Program-made: the position numbers and the translations under genes
Assembly (NCBI RefSeq): GCF_002289565.1
Contig: NZ_NTFY01000062.1
Location: 62,001-126,000 of the forward strand
Source: Rhodopirellula sp. SM50
GTDB taxonomy: Bacteria; Planctomycetota; Planctomycetia; Pirellulales; Pirellulaceae
DNA: 64,000 bases
Direction of reading: 5' to 3'
Shown here: piece by piece, positions 8,365 to 17,189 of the stretch
How the letters are laid out: every line of letters begins with the position of its first letter
Numbering within the stretch: the stretch's first letter is position 1
Notes under the pieces: model-generated
Database searches by the model: none
Told to the model about the DNA's origin: nothing
Seen by the model: the letters and a program-made list of their open reading frames with translations, nothing else

Positions 8365-9189
8365 TTACAGCGGATAGCCGAATTCCTTCAACGCCTCTTC
8401 ATAACGCTCGTTGAACGCGGCGATCTGCTCGGCCGACATTTCGTCCTTGTATCCGCCGCTGACGCCGCGGCGAACGAAGCGTTTTTCCGCGGGCCAGAGT
8501 TTGTTGTCCCAACCGAATCGCCGCTCACGATCCTGCATTCGATCGACCCGGGTGGAGTCGGCGATTTTGGCAAGTTCCGCAGCGTCCAGGTCCAATTGCA
8601 AGAACGTCGCGACACGTTGCAACTGATTCGCGCAGTCAGTCTTCAAATCCTCATAGCGGATCGTCAGAATCTCTGCGTCAAAGGGGTTCTGTCGCCAGGC
8701 GATCACGTGGCGATGCCATTGACCCCAACGCATCTCCACCCTGCCGGCGATCATGTCGTCCACATCGGCCGCCTCGCCGAGCGCCTCGTTGAAACTGCGA
8801 TACGAACACAGCACGTCGCGTCCGTCACGCACGATGTTCAACACCCGCTTGTACTCGGGGTGGGGAAGCGCGTGGGTCTTGAAGCACGTCACCGGCAAGA
8901 ATCGTTTGTAAAACGCCTTGCTATGGATGTCCGGGACGAGTTCCTGGACCAGGGTATCGGGAGCGTGGCCCGGGTCCAGCCGATACAGCATGGCGGCGAC
9001 CATCAGTTGCATCCACGTGTTGCCCGACTTCGGATAGCCGGCGATGAAGACATCGGAATCCTGAAACTGGTCCGTCCGGAGAAACGAATCGGCGTGTCTG
9101 GCCAAAGCGTCACGCTCGGCCGTCAAGGTCTCAATCTCGGCACGCAGGATTCGTCTTGCGATTCGCTTTAAGATGGTTTCGTCTCCCAT
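8365..9189 (-). CDS. PAPS-dependent sulfotransferase family protein
   Basis: The protein has 274 residues. A short N-terminal helix is followed by the 5'-phosphosulfate loop FIAGYPKSGNTWMQL (about residues 48-62) and the 3'-phosphate motif NIVRDGRDVLCSYRSF (about 117-132), both diagnostic of sulfotransferases using 3'-phosphoadenosine 5'-phosphosulfate. The C-terminal segment has the family's WPAEKRFVRRGVSGGYKDEM region. The start overlaps the end of the Wzt gene by 22 bases. Lying last in a polysaccharide export operon, it probably sulfates a glycan, cytosolically before or during export; the acceptor is unknown. Confidence 0.92.
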   Translation of the reverse strand: MGDETILKRIARRILRAEIETLTAERDALARHADSFLRTDQFQDSDVFIAGYPKSGNTWMQLMVAAMLYRLDPGHAPDTLVQELVPDIHSKAFYKRFLPVTCFKTHALPHPEYKRVLNIVRDGRDVLCSYRSFNEALGEAADVDDMIAGRVEMRWGQWHRHVIAWRQNPFDAEILTIRYEDLKTDCANQLQRVATFLQLDLDAAELAKIADSTRVDRMQDRERRFGWDNKLWPAEKRFVRRGVSGGYKDEMSAEQIAAFNERYEEALKEFGYPL

Positions 9190-10565
9190 TGGAAACAGGG
9201 TTGAAGCACTCCCGAACGTCTGGTGCGCTGCGCCCGGTCGAGTTCGCTTTCATGAATCCTGAACTTCACCACCCCGGCTTTGTTGAAGAGATTCTCCACG
9301 TGCGGGATCCCGGCGTTGAGGGTCAAATAGTACCAGCCCGGACTAAGCAGGTGACCGGGGATCGTACAGGTACTGCAGTAGCGTCCCGGTGACCGGGGAC
9401 CGCGACAGTCGGGGGCGTCCGAATCGTAGGCTTCCACCACCACCGGGCCTTCGCCGGACAGGATCTGGAACCCGACTCGCATCGGCGGCAGCGGTTTACC
9501 GACGGTGTACTGGATCGTGATTTGAAAGGCCTCGTCAGGCGAAATCACATTGGATTGGTCCGTCGCGGCGTACGAGGGTTGTCCCTGACCGACGACGCTG
9601 ACATGCTCGACGGCGAACGCCGATGTCGGGTCGACGGTGCCATGCCAGTGCGCCCCGGTCTCCGCCCCCGCGTTGAGGTCAAAGTAATCGCGGATGGCGT
9701 CGGAAATCGGCGCCATCGTCACCACTTCGCCTCGATCCAAGACGACTCCTTGGCGACACAGCGACCGAACCGACCCCATGTTGTGGCTGACAAACAGAAC
9801 GGTTTTCCCGCCCCCGGCCGAAACCTCTCGCATCCGGCCGATGCACCGGTTTTGAAACTCCGCATCACCTACCGCCAGCACTTCGTCGACGACCAAGATC
9901 TCACAATCCAGGTGCGCCGCGACGGCAAAGCCCAAGCGAACGGTCATGCCGCTGCTGTAGCGTTTGACCGGCGTGTCGATGTACTTCGCACAGCCACTGA
10001 AGTCGATGATCTCGTCCAGTCGTGAGCGGATCTCGTGACGCCGCATGCCCAGTAACGCGCCGTTCAAATAGATGTTTTCTCGACCGGTCAATTCCGGCTG
10101 AAACCCGGTACCGACTTCCAGCAAACTTGCCACACGGCCCTTCGTTTTGATCCTGCCGGACGTCGGCGCGGTGATCTTGGACAGCAGCTTGAGCAGCGTC
10201 GACTTCCCGGCCCCATTGCGTCCGATGATCCCCAGGATTTCGCCCCGTGGGACTTCGAAATCGATGTCTTTCAACGCCCAAACGTAGTCATTTTGTCGCT
10301 TGGCTCGGCTGCCAACGGAGCGCTTTCCCGTCGTTTCATCGCGAGCGTTGTCGCCGGCGTTGTCGCTTGGCAGGTCATCGCGAGAACCGTCGCCGAACCC
10401 GTCGGCAACCTCGCGATCGTTGAGCGTCCCGACCAACGCAAACGGGTCCGGTCTGCCGAGCAAGCGGGCCACGAAACGATGCAGGTCATGCGATAGCGTT
10501 CCGGTTCCGACCTCTCCCAGTCGGTAACGTTTTGAAACGGATTCAAATCGAATGGCTGCCGACAC
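9168..10565 (-). CDS. wzt: polysaccharide ABC exporter ATPase with C-terminal carbohydrate-binding domain (Wzt type)
   Basis: The protein has 465 residues. The GTG at 10565 shares one base with the permease stop (TAGTG) and begins SAAIRFESVSKRYRLGEVGT; the longer frame upstream only reads through the permease gene. It has Walker A GIIGRNGAGKSTLLKLL, signature YSSGMTVRLGFAVAAHL, Walker B EILVVDEVLAVGD and the H-loop LFVSHNMGS. A hydrophilic, Asp-rich insertion precedes the first strand of the core. The C-terminal 150 residues match the beta-sandwich Wzt_C type that reads the exported glycan's terminus. It energises export of a surface polysaccharide together with the adjacent permease. Confidence 0.92.
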   Translation of the reverse strand: MSAAIRFESVSKRYRLGEVGTGTLSHDLHRFVARLLGRPDPFALVGTLNDREVADGFGDGSRDDLPSDNAGDNARDETTGKRSVGSRAKRQNDYVWALKDIDFEVPRGEILGIIGRNGAGKSTLLKLLSKITAPTSGRIKTKGRVASLLEVGTGFQPELTGRENIYLNGALLGMRRHEIRSRLDEIIDFSGCAKYIDTPVKRYSSGMTVRLGFAVAAHLDCEILVVDEVLAVGDAEFQNRCIGRMREVSAGGGKTVLFVSHNMGSVRSLCRQGVVLDRGEVVTMAPISDAIRDYFDLNAGAETGAHWHGTVDPTSAFAVEHVSVVGQGQPSYAATDQSNVISPDEAFQITIQYTVGKPLPPMRVGFQILSGEGPVVVEAYDSDAPDCRGPRSPGRYCSTCTIPGHLLSPGWYYLTLNAGIPHVENLFNKAGVVKFRIHESELDRAQRTRRSGVLQPCFQWETKPS

Positions 10566-11431
10566 TAGACCGAGTCCATAAAGGTGCGTTCGACGCGATT
10601 GAAAATCACCGTCGAAACCAGGAACGCAACGACCGCAAACGTCGCAGCATAGACCAAGCCGCCGATCGACACCGTGCCCGAGCCCAAGAACCCGAGACGG
10701 GTCAGTTCGAAGACCGGTGCCAAGGGGTTCCAAGCCAGCACGCCGGAAATCCCTGCGGGGATCTGTGACATCGGATAAATCACCGGCGTCGCATACATCA
10801 ACAACTGAACCCCGAACTGCAACAGAAAGATCAGATCGCGGTACTTGGTGGTCAACGCCGAAAACAGCATCCCGAAGGCAAGCCCCAGTGTCGCCATCAC
10901 AAAAACACTCAGCGGCAACAGCAACGCCCACGCATTGGGTGACACCTCACCGATCGCCACAAAGTAGACCAATAACGCCAGGAACAGCCCGAACTGGATG
11001 GCGAATCGAATCAGATTCGACGTGACGATCGATAACGGAATCAACAACCGCGGAAAGTAAACCTTGCCGAACAACGCGGCGTTATCGCGAAACACGGTCG
11101 CGGTCTTGTTGAAGCATTCCGAAAAGTAGTTCCACAGCACCACTCCCGACATGTAAAACAAGATCTGCGGGATGCCGTCGGAAGAGAGCTTGGCGATCTT
11201 GCCGAACACCAACACGTAGACGAGCGTGGTGAAGATCGGCTGAATGAAAAACCACAGCGGCCCCAAGATGGTCTGTTTATAAAACGAGACGATGTCCCGA
11301 TAGGTAAACAGATACAGCAGGTCGCGGTACAACCAGACTTCACGCAAACGCAAGTTGAAGACCGCGGCGTTGGGCTCGAGAATTTCATCCCAATCCTCGG
11401 AACCTAAATCGGATTCAGTTTCGATTGCCAT
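10565..11431 (-). CDS. wzm: ABC-2 type polysaccharide exporter permease (Wzm type)
   Basis: The protein has 288 residues, with an N-terminal cytoplasmic part (MAIETESDLG to RDLLYLFTYRDIVSFYKQTI) and six hydrophobic segments, including LGPLWFFIQPIFTTLVYVLV and LLMYATPVIYPMSQIP, the pattern of polysaccharide ABC-2 permeases. I chose the ATG at 11431 because the 32 residues of the longer frame are not hydrophobic and lack family character. It is followed without gap by wzt and preceded, 105 bases away, by the glycosyltransferase gene. The pair should move a lipid-linked glycan across the inner membrane. Confidence 0.92.
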   Translation of the reverse strand: MAIETESDLGSEDWDEILEPNAAVFNLRLREVWLYRDLLYLFTYRDIVSFYKQTILGPLWFFIQPIFTTLVYVLVFGKIAKLSSDGIPQILFYMSGVVLWNYFSECFNKTATVFRDNAALFGKVYFPRLLIPLSIVTSNLIRFAIQFGLFLALLVYFVAIGEVSPNAWALLLPLSVFVMATLGLAFGMLFSALTTKYRDLIFLLQFGVQLLMYATPVIYPMSQIPAGISGVLAWNPLAPVFELTRLGFLGSGTVSIGGLVYAATFAVVAFLVSTVIFNRVERTFMDSV

Positions 11432-11536
11432 CAGGTCCGTTGTGCCGTTCAGGAGTGAAACACGATGCTGTTTCAGCGGTGGACGCGACGCCCTTGGAAG
11501 TCGCGTGTGCCAGACCCGGTGAGTCAATCATCGAGA

Positions 11537-12625
11537 TCACTCGGCGTCCTGTCGCGACAGGAACAAGACGGCGCGCTCGTAATCGTCGACTCGTTTCGCA
11601 ACGGTGAACTCCGCACTGACTCGAACTTGCGCAGCCCGCCCCATAGTCTCTCGCAACGCAGCGTCCCCCGCAAGCCGATCGATGGCGGCCTGCCACTGCG
11701 ACAGATCTCGCACCAAAAACCCTTCCCGTCCGTCTTCGACCAGGGTCCGATTGAAACCGACGTCCGACGCCACCGTCGGCAGCCCGCTGGCCATGTACTG
11801 AATCATCTTGGCGTTGCATTTATACGTCGACCATTCGTGGTCCTCGGGTAATGGCATGATTCCGACATCGAGCTGTCTCAGTTCCGCCGCCACGTTGCAT
11901 CGATCGATGTCGATCCAACGCAGCAGGTCTTTCGTTCCCGCGTCCATGCTTTGGTGTGCCGCCCGCGCAGTAATGATATGAAACCTCAACGGCTTTTGTT
12001 CGGCGAGTTTCTCGATGGCCGGCAGGATTGTCTTGAGCAGTGCGACGTTGCCCGCCGATCCGACCCAGCCGATCTTGACAATCCCCGTCTCAGCGGCGGC
12101 CGAGCCCGCCGACACGCGCTGCTCCGATTCCCACTTCGACGCGTAATCACGCTCATCGACGCAGGTCGGAATGATCGAAACCGACGGATTGTGCGGTCGG
12201 ATCCAATCCGCGATCGCCTCGTTTCCGGCGATGACGTGATCGCACATCGCCGCAATCCTCTTGATTTTCTCGGGAAACAACAGAAACACGGCGTCGTCGA
12301 TGTCGTAGACCAGCCGCCTGGCCGCCCTGCGCAGTTCATGCTCCAGCACGTCATCATCCGAGTGAACGGCGCCGGTTTCGAGGATCACACTGTCAAACGA
12401 ACCGTTGGCGATGCGTCGAATTTGCCATCGACGAATCGCGTACTTCAGCGATTGACTGACTCGCCATCCCAATAGCGGCCAATGCTCATAACGGTTTGGG
12501 ATGCAGGGATAGCGACGAACATGATGCCCGCGTTCTTCCAAACGGCTCAACAGCGGCGTGCGGAAAATGACCGAGGGGACCCCCGAACCACCATTGAAGT
12601 ACGCGATTCGAGCTCGTTCGCTCAT
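11537..12625 (-). CDS. glycosyltransferase (GT4-like)
   Basis: The protein has 362 residues. The ATG at 12625 forms ATGA with the stop of the preceding glycosyltransferase gene. The sequence starts with the Rossmann strand ARIAYFNGGSGVPSVIFRTP, has an N-terminal half with RLVYDIDDAVFLLFPEKIKR, and a C-terminal GT-B half with KIGWVGSAGNVALLKTILPA, LDVGIMPLPEDHEWSTYKCN and MASGLPTVASDVGFN, the donor-binding region. The sugar donor cannot be told. Surface polysaccharide synthesis is inferred from the operon. Confidence 0.88.
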   Translation of the reverse strand: MSERARIAYFNGGSGVPSVIFRTPLLSRLEERGHHVRRYPCIPNRYEHWPLLGWRVSQSLKYAIRRWQIRRIANGSFDSVILETGAVHSDDDVLEHELRRAARRLVYDIDDAVFLLFPEKIKRIAAMCDHVIAGNEAIADWIRPHNPSVSIIPTCVDERDYASKWESEQRVSAGSAAAETGIVKIGWVGSAGNVALLKTILPAIEKLAEQKPLRFHIITARAAHQSMDAGTKDLLRWIDIDRCNVAAELRQLDVGIMPLPEDHEWSTYKCNAKMIQYMASGLPTVASDVGFNRTLVEDGREGFLVRDLSQWQAAIDRLAGDAALRETMGRAAQVRVSAEFTVAKRVDDYERAVLFLSRQDAE

Positions 12626-13785
12626 GGAGCCCCATCCCGCCAAAGTGATTCGTACGTGTCGACGAGCGTGGCGGCGGCGCGGTCCCACGAGAAGCGTTGC
12701 AGATTCGATTGCATCGTCGCCGGACCGACCTGGTCCGGTCTTTCGATCGCCGCTCGAACCGCACGGGCAAGCCCCGCCGGATCATTCGCAGGATGAAAGA
12801 TCGCAGCTTCACCGGCCACCTCGCGAAACACTCCGGTGTCACACAAGACCGGGATCGTGCCATGAGATTGCGCCTCCAGAACGGGCAACCCAAATCCTTC
12901 TCCCAAACTTGGGAAAACAAAACAGGCTGATTTCCGGTAGCACTCGCCCAACCGATCGTCGCCCACCGCGCCGAGTGAAACGATTTTGTCGGCAACCCCG
13001 TGCGATCGGATGAAGGCCTGTTCGGCCGCGTCGAACGGTGCGCCGACGACAACCAGCGGCAGACCATCAGGCCACTGGGGCGTGGCCAGCGCGCGAACGA
13101 CCGTCGGAAAGTTCTTGTACAGATTTCGCCCGCCGACAAACAGACCATAGCGTGGCGGCAGCACATCGGCGCCGCTGTGAGGTGCTGCATCGGAATCGCC
13201 CGTGGACTCGGGGGCGCCGACCGGCGCCGGGGCCAGTTGTCCGCGGTGGTCGGCGGCCAAGTGCATCACGGTCACCCGACCGCGCATCGCGGGAAAGTAC
13301 CGGACCAAGCGTTCGGCGGCATCGTGGGAAATCGTCAGCACGTGGTCGGACTGTTCCACGCACCGCTGTTTCATTTCGCGTTGCAGCGCGAAGTCGCCCA
13401 TCCAGTAAAAGTCCTCCGAAAGCATGTCATACACGGTCGCCAACCGTTTTGGATGGTCAGAGCCCACAGCCCTGCCGCGTGGATCGAGCGAGAAAAACGT
13501 CGGGTGCCAGATGTGATTGGAGAACCGTGAGCGCAGCCGACTGTGCAGCATCGGTCGGAGCATTCGCCAGACGACATGCCGCCTGGTGACCAACTCGGGA
13601 CCGCGAACAAAACGGGCCACGTTGACACCGGTCGGAATGTCCTGCTGTGGTGAGGCACCCACCAACAGCGTGTAATCCACTTCGTTTGTCGTTCGCGAAA
13701 TCAACTCATAGAACAGCCGCCAGACGCCGATTCGCCCGCGGCCTTCAAACACCGTGCCGTCGATCAGGACTTGAGGCTTAGCCAT
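12622..13785 (-). CDS. glycosyltransferase family 4 type
   Basis: The protein has 387 residues. The ATG at 13785 overlaps the end of the methyltransferase gene by eight bases, which decides it against the longer frame at 13890. The N-terminal half begins KPQVLIDGTVFEGRGRIGVW; the C-terminal half shows GLFVGGRNLYKNFPTVVRAL, VSLGAVGDDRLGECYRKSAC and FPSLGEGFGLPVLEAQSHGT, the typical GT4 donor site with the E(x7)E pair. It is likely to add one residue to the exported glycan made by this operon. Confidence 0.92.
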   Translation of the reverse strand: MAKPQVLIDGTVFEGRGRIGVWRLFYELISRTTNEVDYTLLVGASPQQDIPTGVNVARFVRGPELVTRRHVVWRMLRPMLHSRLRSRFSNHIWHPTFFSLDPRGRAVGSDHPKRLATVYDMLSEDFYWMGDFALQREMKQRCVEQSDHVLTISHDAAERLVRYFPAMRGRVTVMHLAADHRGQLAPAPVGAPESTGDSDAAPHSGADVLPPRYGLFVGGRNLYKNFPTVVRALATPQWPDGLPLVVVGAPFDAAEQAFIRSHGVADKIVSLGAVGDDRLGECYRKSACFVFPSLGEGFGLPVLEAQSHGTIPVLCDTGVFREVAGEAAIFHPANDPAGLARAVRAAIERPDQVGPATMQSNLQRFSWDRAAATLVDTYESLWRDGAP

Positions 13786-14680
13786 CGGCGGGTTCAATCG
13801 GCGGTGTGTTCTGGTTCGCTCCGTCGCGGTCCCAGGACTGATGCAGTCGCTGCAAGGCGAGTTGATAATCGGATTGGCGGAGTGCTTCACCGGCTTTCAG
13901 CGCCGCTTCCGTTTTCGACAACGTCCCCAGCCCCAATTTGGCTTTCAGCTTGTTGATGAACTGACGAATCGGGCTGGTGTCGCGGAACGGATCGTGCGCG
14001 ATCGTCTCGCGCGTCAACAGATGATGCGCCACGCCGTCGGTGTAGAACGCGGCACCAAAATGATCCGCGACGTATTGCAATGACTGTTGCGTATAGAACG
14101 ACACGTGTTGGCCCGTTTCAGGCAAAAAGTACCACCACTGATCCGCCGAAGTCGGCGTCGGATCGGGGACCAAGATTGTTGAAAAGAGGAGCGACCTTCC
14201 CCGACCAAGCAATTCGTCAAAGACCGTCATCGGATCCTCGAGGTGCTCAAAGACTTCCCAGGCCGTGATGCAATCGAACGTTTCTTCGCTGGGTGTGTCC
14301 GCCAAGTCCACCTCAAACCCTTTGGCAAACAGACATTCGCAATAGGCGTCGGTGTGCTGGAACGGGAACCCGCGATCACGCATCATTCGGGTGAACACGC
14401 CATAGCCACCACCATAGTCGAGCAGACGTCGTCGGTCGGGACAAATTCGACGCAACACCTCGCAAGCCAGTTCGACCTTCTCGGCATTGCGTTGCAACAA
14501 GCCGATGTCCAGATCCGCGATCACCTGCTGGTAGGCTTCGTCAAGCCAGTACGGCGGCTCGGTTTGAATGAACCCGGTCTGATCACAACGAGAGTAGACG
14601 ACGTCGTATTGTCCCAAGACCTTCGCCGAAAATAACGGTGAACAGGGACCGCCAGTCAATCGACTTTTCGAGGGGCTCAC
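13778..14680 (-). CDS. class I SAM-dependent methyltransferase
   Basis: The protein has 300 residues. The GTG at 14680 forms GTGA with the stop of the preceding short gene. Motif I is RRLLDYGGGYGVFTRMM (about residues 83-99), and the later ITAWEVFEHLEDPMTVFDEL fits the methyltransferase-23 type. About 60 C-terminal residues after the fold (QFINKLKAKLGLGTLSKTEA onward) form a helical tail ending in a polar stretch. In this operon it may methylate a sugar or cap a growing glycan, a known way of controlling chain length with Wzt-type exporters; that role is inference. Confidence 0.88.
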   Translation of the reverse strand: MSPSKSRLTGGPCSPLFSAKVLGQYDVVYSRCDQTGFIQTEPPYWLDEAYQQVIADLDIGLLQRNAEKVELACEVLRRICPDRRRLLDYGGGYGVFTRMMRDRGFPFQHTDAYCECLFAKGFEVDLADTPSEETFDCITAWEVFEHLEDPMTVFDELLGRGRSLLFSTILVPDPTPTSADQWWYFLPETGQHVSFYTQQSLQYVADHFGAAFYTDGVAHHLLTRETIAHDPFRDTSPIRQFINKLKAKLGLGTLSKTEAALKAGEALRQSDYQLALQRLHQSWDRDGANQNTPPIEPADG

Positions 14681-14868
14681 TTTTTCGTTTTGATTTCCGC
14701 CGCCTCGGCTTCCAATTTGGCGATCTCATCTTCCAGCTCTTTCAGCTCGCTCAAGTCATCCGCTTGCTGACGCGAGCCCGCCAATTGTTGCCGCAAACTG
14801 GTCAGTTTTTTGTTGATGACGTCCAGCCGCTTCTTTTGCTTTTTGTCCACGTAGATCCTGCTTTTCAA
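14677..14868 (-). CDS. short coiled-coil protein at the head of the polysaccharide operon
   Basis: The protein has up to 63 residues with a TTG start at 14868, or 57 from a GTG at 14850, which has AGGA about six bases upstream and may be the real start. The sequence is one heptad-rich helix (KKRLDVINKKLTSLRQQLAG, then LSELKELEDEIAKLEAEAAE) with a Lys-rich end. It shares GTGA with the methyltransferase gene, which strongly suggests that both are translated together. No known family was assigned. It might dimerise or scaffold the glycan enzymes. Confidence 0.7.
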   Translation of the reverse strand: MKSRIYVDKKQKKRLDVINKKLTSLRQQLAGSRQQADDLSELKELEDEIAKLEAEAAEIKTKK

Positions 14869-14960
14869 ACCGAAGTTGCGAGAGGGTGATTCGGGGTCGA
14901 TTCGTCAATCGAACCCCGAGCCCTCAATAGAACTTCACCGGCGGTCGGATCGCAAGACGC

Positions 14961-15308
14961 TTAGAACCCGATTCCGATCGAGATCCCGCTGCGGCCGTAG
15001 CCGTAACCCGGATAACCGCCAAAGCGGACGCTCGGTCCGATGTAACCGCCATAACCCGGTCGGTAACCATAGCCCGGTCGATAGGACGAGTAGGGGCGGT
15101 ATCCGGGGCGAACGTAGGGAGACACCGGAGCACGATAGACGCCGGAGTAAACGCGTGGCACGGCGACCGGAGCCCGGTATGCGTAGCCCGAGCGGACGAC
15201 CGGGCGGGCGACTGAGCGGCGGTAATAACAGTCCCCCGCCTGGCTGGTCGATTCGGATACGGCCAGCGAGCCGACGCAAACCGCGGCGGCGAGTAGTAGT
15301 TTGTTCAT
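14961..15308 (-). CDS. small secreted Tyr/Gly/Arg/Pro-rich protein
   Basis: The protein has 115 residues. The ATG at 15308 opens a clear signal peptide (MNKLLLAAAVCVGSLAVSES with cleavage near TSQA). The mature part is a run of short degenerate repeats rich in Tyr, Gly, Arg and Pro (RPGYRPYSSYRPGYGYRPGY, GGYPGYGYGRSGISIGIGF). Such low-complexity exported proteins are common in planctomycetes and resemble adhesive or matrix proteins in composition. The frame stays open upstream through a MITE-like repeat, which I take as chance. A stem (about 14888-14920, cggggtcgatt mirrored) follows the gene and may stop transcription. Confidence 0.8.
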   Translation of the reverse strand: MNKLLLAAAVCVGSLAVSESTSQAGDCYYRRSVARPVVRSGYAYRAPVAVPRVYSGVYRAPVSPYVRPGYRPYSSYRPGYGYRPGYGGYIGPSVRFGGYPGYGYGRSGISIGIGF

Positions 15309-15497
15309 GGGAACACGGTTCCTGGGGATTGGGAGTGACTTGGCTGGATGCCCGCGGCGAACCCTTCGGTCACGGGCAGCACCCGATTTGAGGATTCCAC
15401 CTGCACACGCCGGACCAAAAGTATCGCCGATTCGGTCGAATTCGGCTATTGGCGTTGCGGTGTTCACCGTTTCGATCCTCAACGAAGTTGTCGTTAA

Positions 15498-15679
15498 GGT
15501 CCCTCTGGAGGTCGATTCTATTGCTGCAGAATTTGGCAACCGATTGAGATTCTCTCCCTCTGGGAGAGACGGCGTTTGCGCAGCAAGCAAACGCCAGAGA
15601 GGGTCGGCGTTGCAAACGTCTTGGCGCCTTCCCCGACGGTCAAATCCGTCACTTCTACGATTGACGTCCCCTGGGAGGG
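15498..15679. repeat. MITE-like element, family 1 copy B (inverted relative to copy A)
   Basis: The reverse complement aligns over nearly its whole length to 4172-4357, including ggaaggcgccaagac, gcttgctgcgcaaacgccgt and ctctcccagagggagagaat. Its ends are cccaggggac at one side and ccctctggagg at the other. Confidence 0.75.
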
Positions 15680-15689
15680 TCACGGAGGA

Positions 15690-15900
15690 GTTTGCGCCCG
15701 GAGCGGGGAGGGTTGTTGCAACGCCAGGGTTGCTAGCCACGATGGAGCATCAATGCCGGACGCCCTCCCCTCGCTCCGCTCGACCCTCCCGCACACGGGA
15801 GGGTTGCTTCCTACCTTGATGCGTATGCCCCTCGCTCCGCTCGACCCTCCCTGCCAGGGAGGGTTACTTAAGAGGTGTAGATACCAACGCCCCCAGGGAG
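15690..15900. repeat. cluster of ccctcccctcgctccgctcg-type repeats
   Basis: Two or three copies of the cctcgctccgctcgaccctc motif with cacgggagggtt or cagggagggtt hairpin partners occur here. Related copies lie at 4048-4092 and 52720-52772. The gap 15309-16014 otherwise shows no gene. Confidence 0.75.
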
Positions 15901-16014
15901 GCTGCCTTGAGTTGCGTCGAACCCCATGTCGATAGGCGAGCGTGTTGTCAGACACTGCACGTCGCTTGCCAGAGGCTGACCGTCACATCGAAATGACGGC
16001 GCGCGGCTGTCTCA

Positions 16015-16635
16015 TTACCAGCCTTTCGCACGGCCCTCGGCGTAGATTTGCGCGATGTCTTCTTCGCTGATGCCGTGAACCAACGCCATGTGCGTGACTT
16101 CGCGATCGACGACCGACCCGAGTGTTTTGTTGAGCGCTTGGCCGGCGGCTCCCCCGCTGGGAATCTTCTTGGACTTGCCGAACGAAGACGCGATCATCTG
16201 GGAGTAGTCGCGATAGATCTGTTGACGCGTGGATTCGGGCAGATTGACTTCGCGATAGTCCGTGTCGGCGGGCGTCTCGTCCAGGTTCAGGTTTTCGACG
16301 ACGGTGGCTTGCGTCCGGACCGGAAGCTTGGGTTTTTCAGGCTCCTCCTCGCCCCCGCCCGAGAACAGAACCAGCAGAACCAGGGCGACGACGGCCAGCC
16401 CCGCGACGCCGCCGACGACCAGCCACTGTCCGATCCTGTCCTCCGAATGGCCGTCGTCTTCGTCGTCGATCGCGGCGGACTTGGAATCGGCATCGCGCTG
16501 TGGCTTTGCCTGCCCCGCCCCGGCTGCGGCGATCGCAAACGTTTCGCCACACGACGCGCATCGCGTCGAGGCCATCGAAGCGGGGACATTCATCGCCGCG
16601 TTGCAGCGAGGGCAGCTCACACGTTTAATCGACAT
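16015..16635 (-). CDS. zinc-ribbon protein with one transmembrane segment
   Basis: The protein has 206 residues. An N-terminal CxxC...CxxC ribbon (SCPRCNAAMNVPASMASTRC to CGETF, residues about 7-33) is followed by a charged linker, one transmembrane helix (WLVVGGVAGLAVVALVLLVL, about 71-90) and a soluble C-terminal region with a helical end (QIYRDYSQMIASSFGKSKKI). The ribbon side should be cytoplasmic. It lies 14 bases after the PilZ gene and probably belongs to the same transcript. Such MJ0042-like ribbon/TM proteins are common in planctomycetes, with unknown roles. Confidence 0.88.
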   Translation of the reverse strand: MSIKRVSCPRCNAAMNVPASMASTRCASCGETFAIAAAGAGQAKPQRDADSKSAAIDDEDDGHSEDRIGQWLVVGGVAGLAVVALVLLVLFSGGGEEEPEKPKLPVRTQATVVENLNLDETPADTDYREVNLPESTRQQIYRDYSQMIASSFGKSKKIPSGGAAGQALNKTLGSVVDREVTHMALVHGISEEDIAQIYAEGRAKGW

Positions 16636-16649
16636 CGACGGTTCCTGCG

Positions 16650-17189
16650 TTAGAGATCTTTGCGATGCATCATCCAGCGACGCTGCAGATCCATCACGAT
16701 TCGTCGCACCGTTGGCGGTGGATCGACGTGTTCGCCCTTGAAAGCTTCCGGGAAGAACAATCCGAAACCGTTCGGCTCGATGCGTCGCACGATCGCTTCG
16801 AGTTCGATCTCCGTCTTATTCATCGACAACCGAGCGCGGAGTTCGTCGTTGATGTCCAGGGGGATCTTGCGGTCTTTGGGGACTTGCACGAACACACCGG
16901 TCATGCTGATGTTGGTCGGCTTGGACTCGCAGCGTTCTTTGCCGGAGATCAGGGTGACGCGCAGTCCGCTGTCTTCGATCACCGGGACGCGAAACGACTC
17001 CCGGCGATTTTCGTCTTGTGTCTGTGTCTCGGTTTCTTCCGGCGGTGAGAGCAGGTGCACGAAATCAACGAGTCCCTTGACCGACTTGGGATCGAAGGAG
17101 ACGGATTTTTCGGGGTCTTCGCTGCTGGAGATCTTCAGCGTTTCGCCGTCATAGAAAATCTCAATGTCGCGTAGGGTGATTTCTGCCAT
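16650..17189 (-). CDS. PilZ domain protein (putative c-di-GMP receptor)
   Basis: The protein has 179 residues. The ATG at 17189 shares TGATG with the PPK2 stop, which selects it over the longer frame. After a variable 70-residue N-terminal part, the PilZ domain starts with RRESFRVPV (an RxxxR-type motif) and continues with PTNISMTGVFVQVP, the NxSxxG motif; together these usually bind cyclic di-GMP. The C-terminal helix ends WMMHRKDL. Coupling to a polyphosphate kinase 2 gene suggests joint expression. Confidence 0.88.
   Translation of the reverse strand: MAEITLRDIEIFYDGETLKISSSEDPEKSVSFDPKSVKGLVDFVHLLSPPEETETQTQDENRRESFRVPVIEDSGLRVTLISGKERCESKPTNISMTGVFVQVPKDRKIPLDINDELRARLSMNKTEIELEAIVRRIEPNGFGLFFPEAFKGEHVDPPPTVRRIVMDLQRRWMMHRKDL

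Noticed and set aside
15309-15740. Upstream extension of the Tyr/Gly-rich protein, and similar ORF near 3983-4387
   Set aside because: The shared peptide (LLAAQTPSLPEGENL) comes from the two copies of MITE-like family 1, not from a gene.
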